The notes: generated by a model not told the origin, from the sequence alone. Positions 30,562 to 38,484 are shown, numbered from the stretch's first letter. The stretch: 39,198 nt of DNA from an uncultured Ruminococcus sp. (GCA_902774325.1 CACYIC010000034.1:1-39198), one strand, 5' to 3'. Program-made: numbers and translations.

Positions 30562-31413
30562 ATGAAAATCGGACTTGTGCTTTCGGGCGGAATGGCAAAG
30601 GGCGCGTTTCAGATCGGTGCCCTCAGAGCGATAGCCGAGCATTTTCCGCCTGAGAAGATCGCCGCGATAAGCGCCTCGTCTGTCGGCGTGCTCAACGCCT
30701 ATTCCTTCGCGACCGAAAAGCTTGACGCGGCGGAAAGGATGTGGCGCAACCTGTGCAAAAAGGACAGCAGGAGCTTTGTGGGCAAGATACTGAGGGGAAA
30801 TTATCTCCAGCGGGCGATCTCCGACATCACCGACCCGTCGGACAGGATCGCGATGCCCTTTTATATCTCGCTTGTAAATATCCGCGAGCGCACCCTGGTG
30901 CATAAAAACATCTCGGGAGTTTTGCCCGGGTTCTATCCCGACTATCTGCGCGCGAGCGTCGCGATGCCGGTTTACAACCGCTCGGTCACTCTCGACGGGC
31001 ACAGCTACTACGACGGCGCGATGGTCGACAATATCCCGGTCTATCCGCTGCTCGAGAAGGAGCTGGATCTGATAATCTGCATATATTTTGACAACTGCAG
31101 CTACATCTTTGAAAATCTGTACTTCGACAGCAAGGTCCTGCGCGTGACCTATCCCACAAAGCAGTTTATTCTGGATTCGGTGAGGTTTGAGAACAAAAAT
31201 ATAGATATGATGATAAAGCTCGGCTATAAGCTCACCCGCGAGATCCTCGCGCCCGTCGTCGAGTGCGGCGACGACGCCGAGGCGGTCTGCGCGTACATCA
31301 AAAGGCTGAACGAAAAATCCGGCGTTCGGGAGATGCGCGTGACGGGCGATATGCTGGTGACGAATATAAACAAGGTCGTCAGCAAGCTGGCTAAGAACAA
31401 AATTGACAGCTAG
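30562..31413 (+). CDS. patatin-like phospholipase family protein
   Basis: A 283-residue cytoplasmic protein with the patatin fold. The oxyanion loop is L-V-L-S-G-G-M-A-K-G-A-F (residues 5-16). The nucleophile is probably S40 in S-A-S-S-V-G-V-L-N-A, and the catalytic Asp is D151 in Y-Y-D-G-A-M-V-D-N-I-P-V-Y-P. The usual nucleophile motif is G-x-S-x-G; here the first Gly is Ala38. Bacterial members are lipid acyl hydrolases, but many have unproven substrates. A small membrane protein gene follows by 11 nt, and the pair is probably one transcript. The ribosome binding site is weak. Confidence 0.85.
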   Translation: MKIGLVLSGGMAKGAFQIGALRAIAEHFPPEKIAAISASSVGVLNAYSFATEKLDAAERMWRNLCKKDSRSFVGKILRGNYLQRAISDITDPSDRIAMPFYISLVNIRERTLVHKNISGVLPGFYPDYLRASVAMPVYNRSVTLDGHSYYDGAMVDNIPVYPLLEKELDLIICIYFDNCSYIFENLYFDSKVLRVTYPTKQFILDSVRFENKNIDMMIKLGYKLTREILAPVVECGDDAEAVCAYIKRLNEKSGVREMRVTGDMLVTNINKVVSKLAKNKIDS

Positions 31414-31424
31414 GAGTTTTTGAG

Positions 31425-31640
31425 ATGGATAAAAGAACGCTTACAATCCTCGGAGCGGTCGCTTCCGCTCTTTCAACAATATTCGCGATCTGCGCCAGCA
31501 TAAGCTGGTGCGCCCTCGCGGTTATGAAAATAAAGGAGATCAGGGAGGACGAAAACTATCAGTCCGCCCTCAAGAACGTGCTCCTGCGCCTGAACGACGG
31601 CTTCAACAGGCGCTTCTGGAAGAAGGAGATCGAGGAATAG
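31425..31640 (+). CDS. small single-span membrane protein
   Basis: A 71-residue protein behind TAGGAG. Residues 7-34 form one hydrophobic helix (L-T-I-L-G-A-V-A-S-A-L-S, then A-I-C-A-S-I-S-W-C-A-L-A-V-M), followed by a charged, probably helical tail (K-I-K-E-I-R-E-D). No known family is recognised. It starts 11 nt after the patatin gene and is presumably co-expressed. It may anchor or regulate the patatin protein, but that is only inferred from position. Confidence 0.65.
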   Translation: MDKRTLTILGAVASALSTIFAICASISWCALAVMKIKEIREDENYQSALKNVLLRLNDGFNRRFWKKEIEE

Positions 31641-31666
31641 GGCTTTTGGGGTTTGCTTCCCCGGCG

Positions 31667-32122
31667 CTAGAACAGCGTTATCCCGAAAAGATGAAGGATC
31701 CATAGTATTGCGCCGTAGACCGTGGCGGCGAGGGTTCCGTAGACAATAACCGGACCCGCGATGACAAAAAGCTTTGCGCCCGTGCCCGTGATGAAGCCCT
31801 CGCTCTTGAATTCTATCGCGGAGCTGCTCATGGCGTTGGCGAAGCCCGTTATCGGCACCAGCGTGCCGGCTCCCGCGAATTTCGCGATCTTGTCATAAAC
31901 GCCCGTCGCGGTCAGCAGTACGCCCAGCAGTATGAGCGAGCAGGAAACAAGCGTTTTTGCCGCGTCCTTCTCCGCGCCCAAAAAAATAAACAGCTCGAGC
32001 AGCGCCTGTCCCAGAAGGCAGAAGGCGCCGCCCGCCAGGAAAGCCCTCACGCAGTTGAGGGCTGTTTTTGATTTCGGGGCGTTTTTGCCGACGATCCGGC
32101 TGTATTCCTGTTTTGTTACCAT
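31667..32122 (-). CDS. spoVAC: SpoVAC-family membrane protein
   Basis: ATG 32122 follows GAAGGGATGG and gives 151 residues; a GTG at 32140 lacks a site. The family signature is strong: K-F-A-G-A-G-T-L-V-P-I-T-G-F-A-N, then S-S-S-A-I-E-F-K-S-E-G, then G-T-G-A-K-L-F-V-I-A-G-P-V-I-V-Y-G. There are four to five membrane helices. SpoVAC is part of the channel that moves dipicolinic acid in spores and behaves as a mechanosensitive channel in Bacillus. Here it stands alone, convergent with the small membrane protein, without spoVAD or spoVAE next to it. It suggests a sporulating ancestor or organism. SpoVAE shares the fold and is the main alternative. Confidence 0.85.
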   Translation of the reverse strand: MVTKQEYSRIVGKNAPKSKTALNCVRAFLAGGAFCLLGQALLELFIFLGAEKDAAKTLVSCSLILLGVLLTATGVYDKIAKFAGAGTLVPITGFANAMSSSAIEFKSEGFITGTGAKLFVIAGPVIVYGTLAATVYGAILWILHLFGITLF

Positions 32123-32203
32123 AATAAACCATCCCTTCACGGCTTTTTCAAGTTTATTATGTCCTTGTTTTGCCCTGATATAAAAAATTCACGAAACTTT
32201 CAC

Positions 32204-32233
32204 TTTATTTTTTCGAGAGACTGTAGTATAATA
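32204..32233 (+). promoter_or_regulatory. promoter of the nifS-thiI gene cluster
   Basis: A perfect TATAAT in GTAGTATAATAG (about 32227-32232) with a weak -35 (TTTATT) 17 bp upstream, about 55 bp before the start codon. Confidence 0.6.
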
Positions 32234-32289
32234 GAAATCGAATATAGCCTGATTCGGTATCAGACGCGGCTCGACCGGGAGGGAAGGAC

Positions 32290-33417
32290 TTGGAGCATTA
32301 TCTTGACAACAGCGCGACCACCGCGGTTTCAAAGGCTGCGGCGGACAAGGCGTATCATATCATGCGCGAGTGCTTCGGCAACCCGTCCTCGCTCCACTCA
32401 AAGGGAATAGAGGCGGAGCATGAGCTGAAGGCGGCGCGCGCGGCGGTATCGCGCGCTCTGTGCGCCTCGCCCGAGGAGATATTTTTCACGAGCGGCGGCA
32501 CCGAGGCGAACAACCTCGCGCTCTTCGGCGCGGCTTACGCCAAAAGGCGCTCGGGAAACAAGCTTGTGATCTCGGCGGTCGAGCACAGCAGCGTGCTCGA
32601 GGCGGCAAGGCGACTCGGAGAAGAGGGCTTTTGCGTCGAGCTGATAGCTCCGCGAAGCAACGGAGCCGTAAGCCCCGAGGATATTTTCAATGCGGTCGAC
32701 GAAAAAACCGTTCTGGTTTCAATAATGACCGTCAACAATGAAACGGGCGCGATAATGCCTGTCGCCGATTGCTTTGAGGCGGCAAGGGAGAAAAATCCGC
32801 GCGTGATCTGCCATACCGACGCGGTGCAGGCGTTCGGCAAGCTCGATCTGAGGGTCAAAGCTCTCGGAGCCGACCTTCTAAGCGTGAGCGGGCACAAGGT
32901 CCACGCGCCTAAGGGCGTCGGCGCTCTCTTTGTTAAGAAGGGCGTGAGGCTTGTTCCCCGTCAGTACGGCGGCGAGCAGGAGAAAAAGCTCCGCCCGGGA
33001 ACGGAGGCTTTGCCGAGCATCGCGGCTCTGGGAGCCGCCTGCGCGGAGTTCGATACGGCGGGAAATATGAAGAGGATAGGGGAGCTCAACGCCTACGCAA
33101 GACAGGAGCTTCTGAAAATCGACGGCGTAGTTGTCAATTCGCCCGATAACGCTCTGCCTTACGTGCTGAATATTTCGGCGGGCAGGGTGCGCAGCGAGAC
33201 CATGCTGCACTTCCTCGGGGAGCGGGAGATCTACGTTTCCTCGGGCAGCGCCTGCGCCAAGGGAAAGCCCAGCCATGTTCTTTCGGCGCTCGGCCTAAAG
33301 GGGCAGAGGGCTGACAGCGCGCTTAGGATAAGCTTTTCAAAGCACAACAGCAGGGACGACGTCGACGCGCTCGCGGCGGCGATAGCCGAGGGGCTGAGGA
33401 CGCTCGCCCACAGATAG
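32290..33417 (+). CDS. cysteine desulfurase (NifS/IscS type) paired with ThiI
   Basis: A 375-residue PLP enzyme starting with TTG behind GGGAGGGAAGGAC. Motifs: Y-L-D-N-S-A-T-T at the N-terminus, S-G-G-T-E-A-N-N-L-A-L, H-T-D-A-V-Q-A-F-G-K, PLP lysine K203 in S-G-H-K-V-H-A-P-K-G, and active-site C322 in S-S-G-S-A-C-A-K-G. It takes sulfur from cysteine as a persulfide. thiI follows after 17 nt, so it most likely supplies sulfur for 4-thiouridine in tRNA, as NifZ does for ThiI in Bacillus subtilis. No iscU or other Fe-S assembly gene is adjacent. A general IscS role cannot be excluded. Confidence 0.9.
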   Translation: MEHYLDNSATTAVSKAAADKAYHIMRECFGNPSSLHSKGIEAEHELKAARAAVSRALCASPEEIFFTSGGTEANNLALFGAAYAKRRSGNKLVISAVEHSSVLEAARRLGEEGFCVELIAPRSNGAVSPEDIFNAVDEKTVLVSIMTVNNETGAIMPVADCFEAAREKNPRVICHTDAVQAFGKLDLRVKALGADLLSVSGHKVHAPKGVGALFVKKGVRLVPRQYGGEQEKKLRPGTEALPSIAALGAACAEFDTAGNMKRIGELNAYARQELLKIDGVVVNSPDNALPYVLNISAGRVRSETMLHFLGEREIYVSSGSACAKGKPSHVLSALGLKGQRADSALRISFSKHNSRDDVDALAAAIAEGLRTLAHR

Positions 33418-33434
33418 AGATACAGGAAGGTACT

Positions 33435-34616
33435 ATGAAGGAAATATTATTGCTAAAGGACGGCGAAATAGTTCTGAAGGGGCTCAACCGCCGCCAATTC
33501 GAGGACGCGCTGAAGAAAAATATCAGGCTCGTGCTCAGTCCTCTCGGAAGGTTTGAGATAACCTCCGCGCAGTCAACGATCAGCGTTAAGCCGCTCGACG
33601 AGGGCGTAGATCTCGATGAGGCTTGCGAGAGGGTCGGCAGGGTATTCGGCATCGTCGCCTATTCGCGGGCGGCGGTCTGCGAGGAAAAAACGCTGGAGTC
33701 GGTGCTTGAGACCGCGCCCGAATACCTCGCCAAAAAGCTCAGAGCCGCCAAGACCTTCAAGGTCGAGGCAAAGCGCAGCGACAAGCGCTTCCCCTATAAA
33801 TCACCGGATATATGCCGCGAGACAGGCGGCGCGATACTCTCGAGGTTCCCGCACCTCAGAGTCGACGTCCACGATCCGGACGTAACGGTTTACGTCGAGA
33901 TCCGCGACCGCGCGGCGTACATCCACGCGGACGCCGAGAGGGGCGCCGGCGGTATCCCCGTGGGCACGGGCGGCAAGGCGGTAGTGCTCATCAGCGGTGG
34001 GATAGACTCGCCCGTGGCGGCTTATATGATGGCTAAGCGCGGCTTGAAGCTCACCGCCGTCCACTTTGCGAGCCCGCCCTATACGAGCCAAAGAGCCGAG
34101 GAAAAGGTGGTAAAGCTCCTGCAGAGGGTCAGCCGCTACTCGGGAGCCATGAGAATGTACACCGTGCCCTTTACAAAAATACAGGAAAAGCTGCGCGACG
34201 ACTGTCCCGAGGAGCTGTTTACCATAATAATGCGCAGGCTGATGATGCAGATCTCCGAGCGCATAGCGAGGGACAACGACTGCTCGGCGCTCATTACCGG
34301 CGAAAGCCTCGGTCAGGTGGCGAGCCAGACCATCGGCGCGCTCAACTGCACCGACGAGGCGGCGGAAATGGTCGTTTTCCGCCCGCTTATCGGAATGGAC
34401 AAGCAGGAGATAATCGATATCTCCTATAAAATAGATACCTACGAGACCTCGATAGAGCCTTATGAGGACTGCTGCACGGTATTCACGCCTAAGCATCCCC
34501 GCACCAAGCCTCAGCTCAGGTTCGTGAAGCTCGCTCAGGAGCAGGCATGCTTTGAGCCGCTTATCGAGGAGGCGTTGCAGAACCTGAAAATAACTCAGAT
34601 AAGACCGGATTATTAA
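33435..34616 (+). CDS. thiI: tRNA 4-thiouridine synthetase ThiI (short form)
   Basis: A 393-residue protein with an N-terminal ferredoxin-like part, a THUMP domain (about 60-165) and a PP-loop ATP pyrophosphatase domain with S187-G-G-I-D-S-P-V-A. It adenylates U8 of tRNA and installs sulfur. It ends without the C-terminal rhodanese domain present in E. coli ThiI, matching the short Firmicutes form that receives sulfur directly from a dedicated cysteine desulfurase, here the upstream gene. The start is an ATG behind AGGAAGG. A thiamin role is less likely in the short form. Confidence 0.93.
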   Translation: MKEILLLKDGEIVLKGLNRRQFEDALKKNIRLVLSPLGRFEITSAQSTISVKPLDEGVDLDEACERVGRVFGIVAYSRAAVCEEKTLESVLETAPEYLAKKLRAAKTFKVEAKRSDKRFPYKSPDICRETGGAILSRFPHLRVDVHDPDVTVYVEIRDRAAYIHADAERGAGGIPVGTGGKAVVLISGGIDSPVAAYMMAKRGLKLTAVHFASPPYTSQRAEEKVVKLLQRVSRYSGAMRMYTVPFTKIQEKLRDDCPEELFTIIMRRLMMQISERIARDNDCSALITGESLGQVASQTIGALNCTDEAAEMVVFRPLIGMDKQEIIDISYKIDTYETSIEPYEDCCTVFTPKHPRTKPQLRFVKLAQEQACFEPLIEEALQNLKITQIRPDY

Positions 34617-34640
34617 GGCAATACCGGACGCCTGAATTAT

Positions 34641-34666
34641 GCGGTGTTGCCATGAGGCAGCACCGC
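34641..34666 (+). other. GC-rich hairpin between thiI and the sortase gene
   Basis: GCGGTGTTGCC and GGCAGCACCGC form an 11-bp stem with one G-U pair and an ATGA loop. There is no T-tract, so it is not a standard terminator; it may be an RNA-processing site or a repeat. The 14-base sequence TATTAAGGCAATAC just before it also occurs in repeat R1 copy 2 (about 30155-30168). Confidence 0.5.
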
Positions 34667-34730
34667 GCGACCCATGCCGTTTCCTGTCCGGAACCGGTTT
34701 TAACCACCGACTGTTCAAAGGATGATTTGA

Positions 34731-36710
34731 GTGTATATTGAAATACTTTCCGTGAGCAAAAAGAAGGAGACCGAGAATCTCAGCGAGCGCGCCGACGAGC
34801 TGCGCGAAAGCCTGGGAGAATACGGCTTCTCGCTCAATTCCGTAAAGAAAACGTTAATGCATCCCGCGCTGATAAAGGCTTCTCTCAACGAGCTGGCAGG
34901 CGGCGCGGAGAAGCCCGACGTGGTAATAATCGCCAACGCCCTGCGCAGTAAGGACTCAAGCAGCTTCCGGCGCTATTTTGTTGAGACCGTTGCCGCCGCG
35001 GAGCGCGCCGAGAACGAGCCCGCGCCCAAGGATTACTGGAAGAAGCGCAACAAGGCGTTTGCCGAGGCGAGGTCGAAGAAGGCGGGCGAGGAGGAGCTGG
35101 CGGCGCTCGAGGAGGAATTCACCCTCAAGCGCAAAAAGGCAAAGGTCTTTTCTCTGGGCGACTTCGGCAACGGCTACAAGGGCTATTGCTTCATCTACAA
35201 GGGGATGCGCGTCGCGGCTGTTCCCAAGGCGGAGCTGACAGGCGAGGATTTTGCCAGGATCGCCGCTCTCGCGGCAGTCCGCACGACCGAGGTTTACGAA
35301 AATTCCTCAAACGAGTTTCCGGACGGCTTCAGCATAAGGGACTATATCCCGCCCAAGACGGGCTTTGCAAATCAGTTCATTCCGCTCAGGGGCGACAGCA
35401 AAAAGGAGATCGGAAGAAAGTGCGTGATAATCGGCGCCTTTCTGATCTTCCTGTTCGCGCTGGGTCTGCTCTTTTACAATATGGTATTCCTCAGCATGCG
35501 AAACGCCAAGCTCAACGGCGATATCCAGACGATCGCCCACAGCATAGACGACGGCGACAGCAGCGACGACAAGCCCTCCGACAGCAAGAAGAAGGGCGAC
35601 GGCATCAACTGGGACAAGCTCAAGAAGATAAACAAGGAGATCGTCGGCTGGATCCAGATCAAGAACACCGTGATCGACTATCCCGTGCTCGAGCACAAGG
35701 GCGACAGCCTTTCGGGTCAGTACTACCTCAACCACAACTACCAGGGCGACTACGACAGCTACGGCACGATCTTTGTGGATTACCGCTGTCCCAAGGGAGT
35801 GGAGAGCAAGAACGTCGTAATGCACGGCCATCACATGAACGACGGCTCGATGTTCGGCAATCTCATGTACTACGGCGGCACCTCGGGCAACCTCGACTTC
35901 TACAAAAAATCCCCGACCATCAAATTTGACACCCCGCAGGCGGACGGCGTATATAAAATAATCTCGGTGTTCAAGACCAGCACGCTCTCCAGCCACGGCG
36001 AATTCTTCAACTATATGATCGGCGAGTTCCAGAACGAAAAGGATTTCATGAACTACGTCTACAACGTCCGTATCCGCTCGCTGATAAACTGCCCCGTGGA
36101 CGTCAACGAGGATGACGAGCTCATCACCCTCTCGACCTGCTCCTACGAATTCACAAACTTCCGCACGGTCGTTGTGGCGCGCAGGGTGAGGATAGGCGAG
36201 AGCAACAAGGTCGACGTCAAGAAGGCGACCCTCAATGACAACGCTGTATGGCCGGAGGTTTACTATTCGGCGCGCGGCGGCACCCGACCCGAGGTGACGG
36301 ATTTCTCGACCGCCTACGAGAAGGGCGAGATCAGCTGGTACGACGGAGATTACGACTTCAAGGATCAGAAGGTGACCTCCTCGACCGACGCGCCCGAGAC
36401 CACGGCTAAGGACAAGAAAAAGAGCTCCCAGGCGGCGACCCAGCCGCCCCAGCCCACAACGGAGCTGAGGATATTCCACACGGTCGAGTTCATCAACTAC
36501 GACGGCTCGTCGATTTCCAAGCAGCAGGTCGAGGACGGAATGCCCGCGACAGCTCCGCCCAATCCCGTCAAGCCCAGCGATCAGTATTATGATTACGAGT
36601 TCAAGGGCTGGCAGTATGAATTCAGCGTTATCCAGACCGATATGATAATCGCTCCGATATTCGAGCCGCACCTCAAGCCCGAGTATGTTCAGACCCAGGG
36701 GGGACAATAA
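34731..36710 (+). CDS. class B sortase with cytoplasmic MoaB/CinA-like N-terminal domain
   Basis: A 659-residue protein with a GTG start behind AAAGGATGA. Residues 1-190 lie before the membrane span and resemble a MoCF (MoaB/CinA N-terminal) domain: I-E-I-L-S-V at the start, L-R-E-S-L-G-E-Y-G-F, P-D-V-V-I-I-A-N-A-L at the GGLGPT position, then G-Y-C-F-I-Y-K-G-M-R-V-A-A-V-P at the LPG.P position. The ligand-binding glycines are replaced. One transmembrane helix follows at about 231-253. The sortase domain has H367 (M-H-G-H-H-M-N-D-G-S-M-F), C470 (L-S-T-C-S-Y-E) and R484. After a Thr/Pro/Gln linker, a C-terminal InlB/Flg_new-like module (about 580-650) closes the protein. Sortases join sorted proteins to the cell wall or pilins. 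No sorting signal is seen in the window's secreted proteins. Confidence 0.85.
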   Translation: MYIEILSVSKKKETENLSERADELRESLGEYGFSLNSVKKTLMHPALIKASLNELAGGAEKPDVVIIANALRSKDSSSFRRYFVETVAAAERAENEPAPKDYWKKRNKAFAEARSKKAGEEELAALEEEFTLKRKKAKVFSLGDFGNGYKGYCFIYKGMRVAAVPKAELTGEDFARIAALAAVRTTEVYENSSNEFPDGFSIRDYIPPKTGFANQFIPLRGDSKKEIGRKCVIIGAFLIFLFALGLLFYNMVFLSMRNAKLNGDIQTIAHSIDDGDSSDDKPSDSKKKGDGINWDKLKKINKEIVGWIQIKNTVIDYPVLEHKGDSLSGQYYLNHNYQGDYDSYGTIFVDYRCPKGVESKNVVMHGHHMNDGSMFGNLMYYGGTSGNLDFYKKSPTIKFDTPQADGVYKIISVFKTSTLSSHGEFFNYMIGEFQNEKDFMNYVYNVRIRSLINCPVDVNEDDELITLSTCSYEFTNFRTVVVARRVRIGESNKVDVKKATLNDNAVWPEVYYSARGGTRPEVTDFSTAYEKGEISWYDGDYDFKDQKVTSSTDAPETTAKDKKKSSQAATQPPQPTTELRIFHTVEFINYDGSSISKQQVEDGMPATAPPNPVKPSDQYYDYEFKGWQYEFSVIQTDMIIAPIFEPHLKPEYVQTQGGQ

Positions 36711-37123
36711 TGGATTGCAGGATCGTATTCTATTCGGCGCGCAAGACCTCTATGTGCGAGCGCGCGCTCAAAAAATATCTGGCTCCGCTGGGGATAATCC
36801 CCGGGGAAGCGCGGTTCGCGACAAGGGCGGACGCGCTGGGGCTTCTGATAACCGACGCCTTCGCCTCCGGCGATATGGCGGCGGTGATCGGCGGGCTGGA
36901 GTTCGGCGACGAACGCAGTATTGTGGACATCATGTCCTCGGCTCTCGGAAAAAGCAGGCTCGATCTCGTCCGCAGACTTGAAAACGCGGACGGCGACGAC
37001 GGCTATCTGATCCGCTCGGGCGATCAGCTCCTTTTGCTGCTTCCCGACGAGCCCGAGCAGATCGGCAAAATGACCGAGGGAGCGCTCGGCGAATACCTCA
37101 GGAGCCTGAGCGCCGGCAAGTGA
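36710..37123 (+). CDS. small MoaB/CinA-like (MoCF-fold) protein, cytoplasmic
   Basis: A 137-residue protein whose ATG overlaps the TAA of the sortase gene (TAATG), so translation is probably coupled. It has no signal peptide or membrane helix. The pattern A-A-V-I-G-G-L-E-F-G-D, followed by a helix and later G-Y-L-I-R-S-G-D-Q-L-L-L-L-L-P-D-E-P-E-Q-I, mirrors the GGLGPT..D and G-F...LPG.P.E parts of MoCF domains, in a shortened form. It thus appears related to the N-terminal domain of the sortase next to it. Whether it binds a ligand or pairs with that domain is unknown. The fold call is from motif spacing only. Confidence 0.6.
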   Translation: MDCRIVFYSARKTSMCERALKKYLAPLGIIPGEARFATRADALGLLITDAFASGDMAAVIGGLEFGDERSIVDIMSSALGKSRLDLVRRLENADGDDGYLIRSGDQLLLLLPDEPEQIGKMTEGALGEYLRSLSAGK

Positions 37124-37183
37124 GGACGGATCTGAAAACAAAGCAGGAGCGCCGGGCGCGGCGCGAAAAACAAGGAGAGAAAA

Positions 37184-38182
37184 ATGGCAGGAATAAAATA
37201 TATGCTCGCGCGAATCGTGCAGCTTGATTACAAAAGCATGTTTTCGGTGGCGAAGGACGTTTCAAAAAAGAGCGGCAGGAGCTTCATCGGGATCTGCGTC
37301 GATATGACCCGCTGCGGGCTCAAGTATCAGGCGGGCTACAACGATTACCGCGAGTTTGAGTTCTACAACCTCACCCCCGCTCAGCGCGAGACCTATCTCA
37401 CGCGCGGCAGGAACAACGATATAATCAGCCGCTACAACGACAAGGCTTATTTTGATTCCTTCAACGACAAAATCAAGTTCAACGGGATCTTTTCCGATTT
37501 TCTGGGCAGGGAGTGGATCGACCTGAACAGCGCCGACGAGAAGAGCTTTCACGATTTCATGGAGCGCAATCCCAAAATAATCGCGAAGCCGATCGACGGC
37601 GAGGGCGGCAAGGGCATAGACAAATACGACCTCGCGGACTACGCGGACAGCGGCGAGATCCTCAGGCTCGCGCGAGAGCGCGGACAGACGCTGGTCGAGG
37701 CGTTCGTGGTTCAGCACAGCGAGATGAACCGCCTCTATCCCGATTCAGTGAACACCATGAGGATGTTCACCTTCTGCAAGGACGGCAAGGGTCATTTTCT
37801 GCAGGCGATCCTCAAGATCGGCAACGGCGGAGTTATTGACAACTTCTCGAGCGGCGGGATGTACACCTTCGCGGACGAGAACGGAGTCGTGGACGTCCCC
37901 GCGATCGACAAGGCGGACGTGCTCCACTCAAAGCACCCCGTCACCGGCACGGATATAATAGGCTTCAGGATCCCGCTCTATGACGAGGCGGTAAAATTCG
38001 TCGAGCGCGCCGCGGAGGTCGTTCCGCAGGTCGCCTACGTCGGCTGGGACGTCGCGATAAGCGAAAACGGTCCCGTGCTGATCGAGGGCAACTGCTTCCC
38101 CGGAGTTTTCCAGAGAAGGGCGAGCCTCAGCCGCGACAAGACCGGCGTTATCCCCAAGTACAGGGAGTACATGGATATCTGA
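37184..38182 (+). CDS. ATP-grasp enzyme of the sugar-transfer-associated type
   Basis: A 332-residue protein behind AAGGAGAG. ATP-grasp features: K135 in I-I-A-K-P-I-D-G-E-G-G-K-G-I, a middle segment with E-A-F-V-V-Q-H, N-T-M-R-M-F-T-F, and the metal-binding end V-G-W-D-V-A-I and V-L-I-E-G-N (residues 298-303). This matches the ATP-grasp family often found in capsule or exopolysaccharide clusters (PF14397-like), enzymes that make an amide or similar bond using ATP; the substrate is unknown. It lies 60 nt behind the small MoCF-like gene and ends the run with a terminator. It might act on a cell-surface polymer related to the sortase. Confidence 0.8.
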   Translation: MAGIKYMLARIVQLDYKSMFSVAKDVSKKSGRSFIGICVDMTRCGLKYQAGYNDYREFEFYNLTPAQRETYLTRGRNNDIISRYNDKAYFDSFNDKIKFNGIFSDFLGREWIDLNSADEKSFHDFMERNPKIIAKPIDGEGGKGIDKYDLADYADSGEILRLARERGQTLVEAFVVQHSEMNRLYPDSVNTMRMFTFCKDGKGHFLQAILKIGNGGVIDNFSSGGMYTFADENGVVDVPAIDKADVLHSKHPVTGTDIIGFRIPLYDEAVKFVERAAEVVPQVAYVGWDVAISENGPVLIEGNCFPGVFQRRASLSRDKTGVIPKYREYMDI

Positions 38183-38196
38183 AAAAACTGCAAAAC

Positions 38197-38247
38197 AAAC
38201 CGGGAGGATGTGCCGGCGCTGCTCCGGCGCTGTCCGCCCGGTTTTTT
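38197..38247 (+). terminator. terminator after the ATP-grasp gene
   Basis: AAACCGGG pairs with CCCGGTTT, enclosing a second GC-rich hairpin (GCCGGCGC / GCGCCGGA-type pairing), followed by TTTTTTC. It starts 15 nt after the stop codon. Confidence 0.85.
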
Positions 38248-38314
38248 CTGCGATAGATTTCGTATCCCGCCGTTCGGTATTCGGTATGATCCCGTCATGT
38301 TCGGACGGGCGGCA

Positions 38315-38420
38315 ACGGGCGGCAATGAGCGCCCGCCGAAAAGGACGGCGCGGCTATGCGGAATTAAACGCGGCAGATATTAAAGAATATTATTTGAATA
38401 TTATTTGAAAACAGTATAAA
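38315..38420 (+). repeat. dispersed intergenic repeat R2, copy 2
   Basis: The core GGACGGCGCGGCTATGCGG, followed by ACGCGGCAGATATTAAAG and an A/T-rich end with AGTATAAA, matches copy 1 (17754-17695, opposite strand) at about four of five positions. The preceding GAGCGCCCGCC also aligns. It lies between the ATP-grasp terminator and the rpsL promoter. The rest of 38248-38454 shows no gene. Confidence 0.6.
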
Positions 38421-38454
38421 GCAAAAAAATCAAAAGTATGAGTTAAAAAAACTC

Positions 38455-38484
38455 TTGACAAATCGGCTTTTGTCGGGTTATAAT
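38455..38484 (+). promoter_or_regulatory. strong promoter of rpsL
   Basis: A perfect TTGACA (38455-38460) and TATAAT (38479-38484) with an 18-bp spacer. The leader to the ATG is about 100 nt and contains a TCGCCC / GGGCGA hairpin at about 38511-38535. Confidence 0.9.

Noticed and set aside
33801-34718. Minus-strand open frame opposite thiI
   Set aside because: Antisense of thiI with no ribosome binding site and no domain.
35307-36707. Long minus-strand open frame (466 codons)
   Set aside because: Antisense of the sortase gene, Val/Glu/Arg-rich composition, no recognisable motif; the sortase catalytic motifs fix the true strand.
37262-37717. Minus-strand frame opposite the ATP-grasp gene
   Set aside because: Antisense shadow; ATP-grasp motifs establish the plus strand as coding.
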